Assembly: GCA_963696075.1 (NCBI GenBank)
Contig: CAVOJD010000009.1
Coordinates: 372,001 to 436,000 of the forward strand
Reading direction: 5' to 3'
Source: CAJQQK01 sp963696075
Lineage (GTDB): Bacteria > Pseudomonadota > Alphaproteobacteria > Rhizobiales > Hyphomicrobiaceae
DNA length: 64,000 nt
The notes beneath the pieces are model-generated. The model did no database searches. It had not been told where the DNA came from and saw nothing but the letters and a program-made list of their open reading frames with translations. Positions 1 to 9,039 of the stretch are shown one piece after another (position 1 is the first letter of the stretch; each line of letters starts with the position of its first letter). A program made the translations under genes and the position numbers.

Positions 1-492
1 GGTCAACATCGCGATCGTATCGTGGGCCCAGACACAGGCAAAGACAAACAGCACCGCAGCGCCGCCGTCGTCGCCGGAGCGCAGCCAGACCATCGCAACG
101 GCAGAGAGGCCCAGGTAGGGCACGCCGGAGGCAGACAGCCAGTCGCCGGGATTGGGGCGGGTGAGGGCGACAACCAGGGTGCCGAGGCCCAAGGCGGCAA
201 AGGCGCCGGCATATTGGCCGGCGGCCGACAGCGCGACGGCTGCCACGAGCGCAAGGGAGGTGATGGCGTAAATCGTGTCGAATTCAGCGTTGCGGACAAC
301 CCGTCCCCACTCCCAGGCCAGAACCAGACAAACAGCTGCGATCAGGAGGGCGAAGAGCCAGCCGCCGAACCAAATCGCGGTGATCGTCACAGCTGCCAGA
401 ACCAGGCCGGAGATTGCCCGTTTCAACAATTCGTTGGTCGGGCGCGTGCGCCATGAGTTGGCGGGATTGTCTCGCGGCATGGGATCAATCAT
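1..492 (-). CDS. cdsA: Phosphatidate cytidylyltransferase, 3' part outside window
   Basis: Inner-membrane enzyme that makes CDP-diacylglycerol from phosphatidic acid and CTP. Only the first 164 codons are present; the gene runs off the left edge. The ATG at 490-492 starts MIDPMPRDNPANSW, followed by a short basic stretch and then hydrophobic helices at about residues 27-60, 75-108 and 128-155. It lies 18 bp after the uppS stop on the same strand, the usual frr-uppS-cdsA order. The visible part ends in VWAHDTIAM, a segment where the family has a conserved Trp and Asp. The C-terminal signature lies outside the window, so the call rests on position, membrane profile and this segment. Confidence 0.85.
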   Translation of the reverse strand, partial: MIDPMPRDNPANSWRTRPTNELLKRAISGLVLAAVTITAIWFGGWLFALLIAAVCLVLAWEWGRVVRNAEFDTIYAITSLALVAAVALSAAGQYAGAFAALGLGTLVVALTRPNPGDWLSASGVPYLGLSAVAMVWLRSGDDGGAAVLFVFACVWAHDTIAMLT

Positions 493-510
493 GTGGCGCC
501 CTGTTCCGCA

Positions 511-1248
511 TCACCGTGGGGCTGCCGCAGTGAGACCGCCGAAGCGGCGCTCGCGGTTATGGAAGCGGGCGATCGCCTCGACCAGGTGGGCTTTCGTGAA
601 ATCGGGCCACCTGACGTCAAGGAAGATGAACTCCGCGTAGGCCAATTGCCAGAGGAGGAAGTTTGACAGGCGCTGTTCCCCGCTGGTGCGAATGAGAAGT
701 TCCGGGTCGGGCAGGTCGGCGGTGGTGAGGCAGGCGGCCAGGCTGTCGGCGGTGATCTCATCGAGCGTGCGCCTGCCCTCGCTGACGTCTGCGGCCAGCG
801 TGCGGGCGGCTGCGACGAGTTCCTGGCGGGCGCCGTAGTTGAAGGCGATGACGAGATCGAGGACCTTGTTGTCCCGTGTCAAGGCCTCGGCGTCATCGAT
901 CAGGCGGCGCAGTTCGGTGTCGACGCTTTCGCGCTCTCCAATGACGCGCAGGCGGACGCCGGCGGCGTGGAGTTCGCGGGCATCGCGCGTGATGAAGCGC
1001 TTCATGAGACGCATCAAGTCATTGACCTCCCGCGAGGGACGCGACCAATTCTCAGCCGAGAAACTGTACAGCGTCAGACAGCCGACGCCGAGTTCAATGG
1101 CAGCCTTGATGGTGCGGCGAACCGCTTCCACGCCCATGCGGTGGCCGAGGGCGCGCGGCAGATGGCGGGCGCCCGCCCAGCGCCCGTTGCCGTCCATAAT
1201 GATCGCGATATGACGCGGTGGGGGCAGTGCCGAGGCCTGCTCCTTCAT
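511..1248 (-). CDS. uppS: Undecaprenyl diphosphate synthase (cis-prenyltransferase)
   Basis: Condenses isopentenyl diphosphate onto farnesyl diphosphate to make the C55 lipid carrier for peptidoglycan and surface polysaccharides. The N-terminal signature HIAIIMDGNGRWA with its catalytic Asp is present, followed by conserved blocks such as LTLYSFSAENW and the C-terminal DPELLIRTSGEQRLSNFLLW. The ATG at 1248 is chosen because GAGG lies a suitable distance upstream; an in-frame ATG at 1287 would add 13 residues but has no clear ribosome site. About 245 residues, normal for the family. It is in line with frr upstream and cdsA downstream. Confidence 0.96.
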   Translation of the reverse strand: MKEQASALPPPRHIAIIMDGNGRWAGARHLPRALGHRMGVEAVRRTIKAAIELGVGCLTLYSFSAENWSRPSREVNDLMRLMKRFITRDARELHAAGVRLRVIGERESVDTELRRLIDDAEALTRDNKVLDLVIAFNYGARQELVAAARTLAADVSEGRRTLDEITADSLAACLTTADLPDPELLIRTSGEQRLSNFLLWQLAYAEFIFLDVRWPDFTKAHLVEAIARFHNRERRFGGLTAAAPR

Positions 1249-1348
1249 GGCGTCTACCTCGGCCAAAGTCAGTGAAACGCTTGCCATCCCGATACTCGAT
1301 TTCCGTGCCGCAGCACGGCCCCGTTCAAACGACCCTCAGCACATCGTC

Positions 1349-1912
1349 TCAGACGGTTGTGATCTCTTCTTCCTTGGTGCTCAAAAAGGCGTCGATGTCC
1401 TTGATGATCCGGTCGGTCAGCGTTTGAACCTCGGTGGTCTGACGCTTTTGGTCATCCTGGCTCATGTCACCGTCTTTTTCGAGTTTCTTGAGGTGGTCGT
1501 TGGCGTCCCGGCGCACGTTTCTCACGGCCACGCGGGCTGATTCAGCATAGCGGTGTGCGATCTTGACGAGGTCCTGGCGGCGCTCGGCGGTGAGCGGGGG
1601 AATCGGCAGACGCAGGAGCGTACCATCAATGACCGGATTGAGGCCGAGGTTGGACTCGCGGATCGCCTTTTCCACGGCGGGGACGGACGACTTATCCCAG
1701 ACCGAGATCTGCAGCATGCGCGGTTCGGGCACCGAGATGCTGCCGACCTGGTTGATCGGCATTTTCTGGCCATAGACGTCAACGACGAGCGGTTCGAGAA
1801 GACCAGCGCTCGCGCGGGCAGTGCGCAGGCCGCCGAGTTCCTTCTTGAAGTTGTCGACCACGCCGGCCATCCGGCTCTCGTAGTCTTTGAGTTTGAACTC
1901 CTGATTGGCCAT
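1349..1912 (-). CDS. frr: Ribosome recycling factor
   Basis: Splits the post-termination ribosome together with EF-G. The 187-residue protein (MANQEFKLKDYESRM start) is the standard length, with the three-helix-bundle blocks LGGLRTARASAGLLEPL, KAIRESNLGLNP and the C-terminal TDRIIKDIDAFLSTKEEE. The ATG at 1912 is preceded by GGAG six bases upstream; a start four codons earlier is possible but less well placed. It lies between pyrH and uppS in the conserved rpsB-tsf-pyrH-frr-uppS-cdsA order. Confidence 0.97.
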   Translation of the reverse strand: MANQEFKLKDYESRMAGVVDNFKKELGGLRTARASAGLLEPLVVDVYGQKMPINQVGSISVPEPRMLQISVWDKSSVPAVEKAIRESNLGLNPVIDGTLLRLPIPPLTAERRQDLVKIAHRYAESARVAVRNVRRDANDHLKKLEKDGDMSQDDQKRQTTEVQTLTDRIIKDIDAFLSTKEEEITTV

Positions 1913-2118
1913 GTCGTTCTCCACTCCTAAAGTCGCCCGGGCGGCGCGGTGTTGGCGCCGTCTCCTGCCTCGTGGTCGCGTCGACCTTAAAGGCCGGTTT
2001 CCGGCAGCACACCGGATGTATCACAAGCCCGCAGATTTCGCGCGCTCAATGACGATCGCCTTGCTGCGGGACAAATCGGTCGCCCTGCCCGGCCGAGACC
2101 GGCGGCTTGCCGTCTCGT

Positions 2119-2841
2119 TCAGCTAATCACCGTGCATTTGGCATCGCCATTGAGGAGTTTGAGCAGGTTGCCCGGTTCTTTGATCGAGAAGACAACTACC
2201 GGAAGATTGTTATCACGGGCAAGCGCAATAGCCGCCCCATCCATCACCTTGAGGTCCTGGGCGAGGACTTCGGCATAGGTCAAATGGTCGTAGCGCTTGG
2301 CATCGGGCTGGGTTTTGGGGTCGGCGGAATAGACCCCGTCGACGCTGGTTGCCTTGGCGACGGCATCGCAACCCAGTTCGATGGCGCGCAGGGCCGCGGT
2401 GGTGTCGGTCGTGAAATAGGGATTGCCGGTGCCGGCCGCGAAGACAACAACGCGGCCGAGGCCGACGTGGTGGAGGGCTTTGGGGCGGACATAGGATTCG
2501 CAGACGGTCGGCATCGGGATGGCGGAGAGGACGCGGGAGGGAACGCCGTGCTTTTCGAGCGCACTCTGGAATGCGAGCGCGTTCATCACGGTTGCCAACA
2601 TGCCCATATAGTCAGCCGTCGCCCGGTCCATGCCGGATGCAGCACCGGCGAGGCCGCGAAAGATGTTGCCACCCCCGACGACAACGGAAATCTGGCAGCC
2701 CGCGCTTACGGCTGCCGCCACGTCGCGCGCCAGGCTTTCCGTGACGTTGGTGTCGATGCCGTATCCCTTGTCGCCCATCAAGGCTTCGCCTGAGAGCTTG
2801 AGGAGAAGGCGCTTGTAACGGAGGGGGGGCTGATCGTTCAT
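2119..2841 (-). CDS. pyrH: Uridylate kinase (UMP kinase)
   Basis: Phosphorylates UMP to UDP in pyrimidine nucleotide synthesis; bacterial PyrH is a hexamer of the amino-acid-kinase fold. Visible blocks: LLLKLSGEALMGD near the N-terminus, VVVGGGNIFRG (phosphate binding), ADYMGMLATVMNA, and GTGNPYFTTDTTAALRA typical of PyrH rather than aspartokinase. At 240 residues it has the usual length. It follows tsf, from which a hairpin at 2923-2953 separates it. Confidence 0.97.
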   Translation of the reverse strand: MNDQPPLRYKRLLLKLSGEALMGDKGYGIDTNVTESLARDVAAAVSAGCQISVVVGGGNIFRGLAGAASGMDRATADYMGMLATVMNALAFQSALEKHGVPSRVLSAIPMPTVCESYVRPKALHHVGLGRVVVFAAGTGNPYFTTDTTAALRAIELGCDAVAKATSVDGVYSADPKTQPDAKRYDHLTYAEVLAQDLKVMDGAAIALARDNNLPVVVFSIKEPGNLLKLLNGDAKCTVIS

Positions 2842-2922
2842 CGCTCGGTCTTTCGTTGCGGCGGGCGTCGGGGCGACTGTGAGGCTGCGGGTGGGCGATC
2901 GCAGGTGCGGTCCCTGTCATGA

Positions 2923-2953
2923 GAAAGCCGGCTGACGAGGTCAACCGGCTTTC
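2923..2953 (-). terminator. Hairpin between tsf and pyrH (terminator or attenuator)
   Basis: A perfect 9-bp inverted repeat (GAAAGCCGG at 2923-2931, CCGGCTTTC at 2945-2953) encloses a 13-base loop, 32 bp after the tsf stop. On the minus strand the stem ends in CTTTCTCATG, so the U-tract is short and interrupted. The structure fits partial termination or RNA processing that would lower pyrH and frr expression relative to rpsB-tsf. Confidence 0.6.
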
Positions 2954-2984
2954 AGAAGAAACCTCTTCGTGTCAGATGCGAAGA

Positions 2985-3917
2985 TCAATTCGTGCCGGCG
3001 GCGGCGGCGACTTCGGCGGCGAAGTCGTCTTCCTTCTTCTCAATCCCCTCACCGAGCGCGAAGCGCTCGAAGCGGGCGATCTTGATGGGCGCGCCGATTT
3101 CTTTTTCAGCTTCCTTGACGGCCTGTTCGACAGAGGCCTTGCCATCAATCACGAACGTCTGCTGGAGCAGAACAACCTGCTGGAAGTATTCCTTCCGAAG
3201 GCGGCCTTCGACCATCTTCTCGATGATTTCCTGCGGCTTGCCAGAGGCTTGGGCCTGCTCGAGGTAGATGGCGCGCTCCTTGGCGATCATGTCCGCGTCG
3301 AGTTCGTCCGGCGTCAGGGCGAGGGGGGTGGCGGCGGCAATGTGCATGGCGAGCTGGCGGCCGAAGGCCATCAGCTTGTCCTGGTCGCCAGCGCTTTCGA
3401 GGGCGACGAGGACGCCAATTTTGCCAAGATCATCCGCGATCTTGTTGTGGACGTAGGCGGCGACGACGCCTTCACCGACTTCGACGAGGGCTGCGCGGCG
3501 CAAGGCCATGTTCTCACCGATGGTGGCGATCAATTCCTTGATCTGTTCTTCGACGGTGACGGATTTGCCGGGATAGGCGGCCGCCTGGATCTTGGCGACA
3601 TCGTCGCCGACCTCGGACACCAGGGCGGTAATCTTGCGGACCATGTCCTGGAACTGATCGTTGCGGGCGACAAAATCCGTCTCGGCGTTGACTTCGACGA
3701 CGGCGCCCTTGTTCGCGCTGGCGGCGACCCCGATCAGGCCTTCCGCGGCCACGCGGTCGGACTTCTTGGCGGCCTTGGAGAGGCCCTTCGCGCGCAGCCA
3801 ATCGATTGCCGCTTCGATGTCACCGTTGGCTTCAGACAGGGCCTGCTTGCAATCCATCATGCCCGCGCCGGTCTTTTCGCGCAGGTCCTTAACCATACTG
3901 GCGGTGATCGTGCTCAT
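2985..3917 (-). CDS. tsf: Elongation factor Ts
   Basis: Nucleotide-exchange factor for EF-Tu. The protein starts MSTITASMVKDLREKTGAGM; the TGAGMMDCKQAL block is the EF-Ts signature that contacts EF-Tu. N-terminal UBA-like helices are followed by the paired core subdomains (VEVNAETDFVARNDQF and the repeat around HIAAATPLALTPDELD). About 310 residues. The ATG at 3917 fits known N-termini; a longer in-frame reading to 3980 lacks family similarity. It follows rpsB after about 200 bp. Confidence 0.96.
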   Translation of the reverse strand: MSTITASMVKDLREKTGAGMMDCKQALSEANGDIEAAIDWLRAKGLSKAAKKSDRVAAEGLIGVAASANKGAVVEVNAETDFVARNDQFQDMVRKITALVSEVGDDVAKIQAAAYPGKSVTVEEQIKELIATIGENMALRRAALVEVGEGVVAAYVHNKIADDLGKIGVLVALESAGDQDKLMAFGRQLAMHIAAATPLALTPDELDADMIAKERAIYLEQAQASGKPQEIIEKMVEGRLRKEYFQQVVLLQQTFVIDGKASVEQAVKEAEKEIGAPIKIARFERFALGEGIEKKEDDFAAEVAAAAGTN

Positions 3918-4119
3918 GGTGACGGGCTCTCTTGTTTGCCCATGCCGCAGGCCTGGCTCAATTCCGGGGCCGGCTGGCACGGTGGATTATCAATCGATGG
4001 GTATGGCCCGGCTCATAGCCCGGCTTGCTGGTGCGATCAAGCATATGACTGTGGACGGGCCGGCCGGCCAGCCTTTCGGTGGCCGCGCCGGCGCCGTTCC
4101 GCGCGTCACTCCTGAGTGA

Positions 4120-5121
4120 TCAGGCCGCCTGGGCTTCGACCTGCTTCTTGGCGTTTGCGACCCATTCGCCCTCGGAGATGACGGATGGTTCGATCTTCAA
4201 GGCGGCTGCGAGCAGTTCCAGGTTGGGCTGGTCGAGGTCGGCGATCTGCCAGTAATGGAACACGCCGATGGCGTTGAGCTGCTGTTCCAGCCGGGCGTCG
4301 ATACCGGGGATCAGCTTGAGGTCTTCAGCCTCGCCGCGCGGGGCCTCGATGCCTTCGAACTGGGGTGCCGGGACTTCAGGCAATTCCTCGATCTGGGGGG
4401 CTTCGGCGGCGCCCACGTCGACGCCGGAGGCGCCCTGGCTGCGGCCGATGCCGTCAATGGCGGCGCGTGCGATCAGGTCGCAATAAAGGGTGATCGCGCG
4501 ACCGGCGTCATCGTTGCCCGGGATCGGATAGTCGATGCCGTCGGGGTCGCAGTTGGTGTCGACGATGGCGATGATGGGAATGCCGAGCTTCTTGGCTTCG
4601 GCGACCGCGATCGATTCCTTGTTGGTATCAATCACGAACAGCAGGTCCGGCGTACCACCCATGTCCTTGATGCCGCCAAGCGACTTATTGAGCTTCTCGC
4701 GTTCGCGCGTCAGGTTCAAAAGCTCCTTCTTGGTGCGGCCCTGGCCTTCACCTTCAAGGATTTCGTCGAGCTGACGCAGGCGGCGGATCGACAAGGAGAT
4801 CGTCTTCCAGTTGGTCAGCGTCCCACCGAGCCAGCGGTGGTTGATGAAGTACTGGGCGGAGCGGCTGGCGGATTCAGCGATCGCTTCGGAGGCCTGGCGC
4901 TTGGTGCCGACGAACAGGACGCGGCCACCGCCGGCGACGGTGTCGGAAATCTTGACAAGCGCCTGATGCAACAGCGGCGTCGTCTGCGTCAGGTCGATGA
5001 TATGAATGTTGTTCCGGGTCCCGAAGATGTAATTCGACATCTTGGGATTCCAACGGTGGCCTTGGTGGCCGAAGTGCACGCCAGCTTCAAGCAGCTGACG
5101 CATTGTGAATGCGGGCAGCAT
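4120..5121 (-). CDS. rpsB: 30S ribosomal protein S2 with C-terminal helix-hairpin extension
   Basis: Small-subunit protein S2. Residues 1 to about 230 are the S2 domain (FTMRQLLEAGVHFGHQ, WNPKMSNYIFG, RWLGGTLTNWKT, IPGNDDAGRAI). After an acidic Pro/Glu linker, about 70 extra residues (LKLIPGIDARLEQQLNAIG through KKQVEAQAA) look like a helix-hairpin-helix fold. The 333-residue length compares with about 240 in E. coli; long S2 forms occur in some Alphaproteobacteria. The ATG at 5121 has AAGGA seven to eight bases upstream. Confidence 0.97.
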   Translation of the reverse strand: MLPAFTMRQLLEAGVHFGHQGHRWNPKMSNYIFGTRNNIHIIDLTQTTPLLHQALVKISDTVAGGGRVLFVGTKRQASEAIAESASRSAQYFINHRWLGGTLTNWKTISLSIRRLRQLDEILEGEGQGRTKKELLNLTREREKLNKSLGGIKDMGGTPDLLFVIDTNKESIAVAEAKKLGIPIIAIVDTNCDPDGIDYPIPGNDDAGRAITLYCDLIARAAIDGIGRSQGASGVDVGAAEAPQIEELPEVPAPQFEGIEAPRGEAEDLKLIPGIDARLEQQLNAIGVFHYWQIADLDQPNLELLAAALKIEPSVISEGEWVANAKKQVEAQAA

Positions 5122-5260
5122 AGCACTATCCTTTTCCGGTTGATCCGCCACGAGCCGGAGAAGGCCCCTCCCTGAAATCAGGTGAAGGCCCACCGGAGCG
5201 ACACCCGCAGGGCTTTTAATCTGCGGTGCGCGATGGCTCGCGTGTGAGATAAGCGGTTCT

Positions 5261-5287
5261 GATATACCGGCCCGGGGCCGGATACAA
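5261..5287 (-). promoter_or_regulatory. Possible rpsB promoter whose spacer is a perfect palindrome
   Basis: In the 201-bp gap between rpsB and dnaE, the minus strand reads TTGTAT, then a 15-base palindrome (5267-5281; CCGGCCC on either side of one base on the plus strand), then TATATC. The two hexamers resemble -35 and -10 boxes with a short 15-base spacer. This would leave a 5' leader of about 130 bases before the rpsB ATG. No transcript data; the promoter is inferred. Confidence 0.4.
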
Positions 5288-5322
5288 GGCCCTTTTTTGC
5301 GGTGCGGCCCGTAAATCTGGCT

Positions 5323-8300
5323 TCAGACCGGCAGTTCGTCGATCCCCAGGACGCCCTCGATGGTCGACAGGATGCCTTGGGCCGGCGGGCTGGTATCGTA
5401 GCGGCCTGGAAGCGTGAGCTCGCAGCGGCCAGCGCGCCCCTGCAGATCGACCACGACGCGGATCTCGTCACGCCCAGGCTTGAGGGATTGGCGCAGCTCC
5501 GCGAGCAGGTGCTCGGCTTTGCCGTTGGACAAGGCGCCACCGTCTAGTTGCAGGCGCAAGGGCCTGCGCACGGTCGACGAGGCCGCATCGAGGCTCTCGA
5601 TCGCCTGGACGCGCAGCTTGATGCTTTCCCCATCCAGTTCCGCCTCGACACCGACCACGACCGGGGTGCCGGGCGTCAGGAGGTCACCGGCTGCACTGAG
5701 GGTGTCGGAGAAGATGACGGCTTCGAACTGGCCGGAGGTATCGGAGAACATCGCAAAGGCGAACTTGTTGCCCTTGGCGGACTTGCGTTCGCGCGCCGAG
5801 ACGACGATGCGCGGCAATCCGCCCTCCCGTTCGGCCGTGCTCGACGCCTTCGGCGAAGGCGACATAAGTTGCAACGCCCATGCTTTCGAGCACACTCTCG
5901 TACTGATCAAGCGGATGGCCGGAGAGGAAGAAGCCGATCGCGTCGAATTCTTTCTCAAGGCGCTGCATCGGCGTCCAGGCCTTGACGGGGCGCAGAGTCG
6001 AGCGACTGGGCCTGGCCTCCGTCACCGCCGGCGAAGAGGTCGACGGTGCCGCTCGCGTTGTCGGAACTGATGCGGTTGGCCAGAGCGAGGATCTGGTCGG
6101 CGTTGCCGTGGCACAGCGCCCGGTTCGCCTCGAGGGCCTCGAAGGCGCCGGCCGAGGCCAAGGTCTCAAGGCCCCGCTTGTTGAGCGCGCGGGGGTCGAG
6201 GCGGCGGGCAAAGTCGGACAGGTCGGCGAACCGGCCATTGGCGCGGCGCTCGTTCGTGATGGTCTCGACGGCACCTGCCCCGATGTTCTTGAGGGCGGCG
6301 AGGGCATAACGCACGGCACCGGCGGCGCCCGTCTCCACATTCGGGGGCTCGGCGGTGAAGGCCACTTCCGACTCGTTGACGCACGGCGGCTTGACCTCGA
6401 TGCCGCTGCGCTTGGCTTCGGCGGCGAACACGGAAAGTTTGTCCGTGTTGGCCATATCGAGTGTCATCGAGGCTGCCAGGAATTCCTCGCGGTAGTTCGC
6501 CTTCAGGTAGGCCGTGTGATAGCTGACCAGCGCGTAGGCGGCGGCATGGGATTTGTTGAAGCCGTAGCCGGCAAACTTGTCGACCAGTTCGAAGATGTCG
6601 GCGGCGTGCTTTTCCTTCACCCCCTTCTCGACCGCGCCGGCGACGAACAGCGCCTGCTGCTCGGCCATTGCAGCCTTGTCCTTCTTACCCATCGCGCGGC
6701 GCAGAACGTCGGCCTTGCCGAGCGTGTAACCGCCCATGACCTGGGCGATCTGCATCACCTGTTCCTGGTAGATGATGACACCGTAGGTCTCCTTGAGGAT
6801 GTCCTCGAGCAGGGGATGGAGGCAGTCGACCGGTTCTTCGCCGTGCTTGCGGTTGATGTAGGTTGGGATGTTGTCCATCGGGCCCGGACGATAGAGCGCC
6901 ACCATGGCGATGATGTCTTCGAAGCGGTCGGGCTTCAGTTTGCTTGCAGGCTCTCGCGCATGCCGGTCGATTCCAGCTGGAACACGCCAACGGTGTCCGC
7001 ACGCGCCAGCAGCTCGTAGCTCAACTTGTCATCGAGGGGGAGCTTGGCCAGGTCGATATCGAGCCCGCGCGTGCGCTTGATCAGTTCGACAGCCTTCTGG
7101 AGGACGGTCAGGGTCTTGAGGCCGAGGAAGTCGAACTTCACGAGGCCGGCGGCCTCGACAAGCTTCCAGTTGAACTGGGTAATCGGAAAACTTGATTTGG
7201 GGTCGCGGTAGAGCGGGACCAGTTCATCGAGCGGGCGATCGCCGATCACCATGCCGGCGGCATGCGTCGAGGCGTGCCGGTAGAGCCCTTCGAGGCGCTG
7301 GGCGATTTCGAGAAGGCGGGCGACCATCGGGTCGGCGTCGGCTTCCTCCTGGAGGCGGGGCTCCTGCTCGATCGCTTCGGGCAGCGTGACGGGGTTGGCG
7401 GGGTTGTTCGGGACCAGCTTGCACAGGCGATCGACCTGGCCGTAAGGCATCTGGAGGACGCGGCCAACGTCGCGCAGGACGGCGCGGGCCTGCAGCTTGC
7501 CGTGCGTGATGATCTGGGCGACGCGGTCTTCGCCGTACTTTTCCTGGACGTAGCTTGATGACCTCGTCGCGCCGGTCCTGACAGAAGTCGATGTCGAAGT
7601 CCGGCATCGAGATGCGTTCCGGGTTGAGGAAGCGCTCGAAGAGCAGGCCGAAGCGGAGGGGGTCGAGGTCGGTGATCGTCAGCGAATAGGCAACCAGCGA
7701 ACCGGCGCCGGAACCACGGCCCGGGCCAACGGGAATGTCCTCGGACTTGGACCACTTGATGAAGTCGGCAACGATCAGGAAGTAGCCCGGGAACTTCATC
7801 CGGATAATGATGTCGAGTTCGAAGTCGAGGCGCTTTTCGTAATCTTCGACCGTGTGACCTTCGGCGGGGCCATGCAGATCGAGCCGCGCCTTGAGGCCCT
7901 CGCGGGCCTGACGGGCCAATTCCTCGGCTTCCGCCTTGAGCTGGTCTTCTTCGCTGGCGTCATCGCCGGCGGAGACGAAGCGGGGCAGGATGGGGGCGCG
8001 GCCAAGCGGGCGGTAGTGGCAGCGCCGGGCGATTTCGACGGTGTTGGCGACCGCCTCGGGCAAATCGGCAAACAGTGCGACCATATCGTCCGCGCTCTTC
8101 AGGCCGTGTTCGGGCGTGAGGCGGCGGCGGTCGTCCTCGACGACATAGTTTCCGCCTGCGATGCACATCAGGGCATCGTGGGCCTCGTAGTCGGACGGCG
8201 TTGCAAAATGGCAATCGTTGGTGGCAACGAGGGGCAGATTGCGGGCGTAGGCCAGCTGGACGAGAGCCGCCTCACTCTCGCGTTCCTCGCGCATGGCGTG

Positions 8301-8909
8301 ACGCTGGATCTCGACATAGAGGCGATCGCCGAAGATTTCCGCGAGCCGGTCAAGGCGGGCTTCGGCCACCGCGCGGCGATCCTCCAGGAGGGCGCGCACG
8401 ATGGGGCCGTCCGCGCCGCCGGTGAGGGCGATCAAGCCGCCCGCGTGTTCGGCCAGCCGCTCGACGTCGACGTGCGGTTCCTCATTGAGGGCTGGATCGA
8501 AGAACACTTCGGTGCCGAGCTTCATCAGGTTGGCATAGCCTTGCTCGGACGTTGCGAGGAGGGCGATATCACCCGAGATGACGGTCTTGGTGTCGGCACC
8601 GCGCAGGCTCGCATGGGCCGGGTCGGCCAGCGTGTCGCCGAAATCAACCGTCAGCGTCAGCCCGGTAATCGGCTGGATGCCGGCGCCGGCAAGTTTGGTC
8701 GAGAATTCCAGCGCGCCGAACAGGTTGTTCTGATCGGTCAGGGCGAGGGCTGCGAACTTGTTGCCGACCGCGAGCTTGGCCAGCTGCGGGATCGGCAGCG
8801 CCCCTTGCAGGAGCGAATAAGCGGAGCGCACGCGCAGGTGCACGAAAGCCGGCAACGTCGCGCCAGCAACGGCTGAGGTGATCTCGTCGGATCGAATCGG
8901 AGCGTTCAT
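5323..8909 (-). CDS. dnaE: DNA polymerase III alpha subunit, reading frame broken four times
   Basis: Replicative polymerase catalytic subunit, normally about 1150-1200 residues. All domains are readable across successive frames: PHP-like N-terminus (FVHLRVRSAYSLLQGA), palm with PDFDIDFCQDRRDEVI, the block ending FQLESTGMRESL, VALYRPGPMDNIPTYINRKH, fingers and HhH (FAGYGFNKSHAAAYALVSYH), and a C-terminal OB fold (FAMFSDTSGQFEAVIFSDTL). Frames change near 7553 (one extra base), 6947 (two extra or one missing), 5998 and 5811 (one extra each). Start ATG is at 8909. The gene lies between lolD and rpsB. It is essential in bacteria and both flanks are intact, so sequence errors are the likeliest cause. 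Confidence 0.9.
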
Positions 8910-9039
8910 GGACTGATCTTGGACAAAGCCCGTGGCGTGTGACAAGCGCGGGATGATTGCATTGGACAACCTGTCGATGGACTAGTTGCGGCGCGCTCGG
9001 AGAGTGCCCGTGTCTCAGGCTGCGGGAGCGATGCGTTCC

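Noticed and set aside
2919..4115. 398-codon plus-strand open frame
   Set aside because: Antisense to tsf; high GC leaves the opposite strand open and no family motif is seen.
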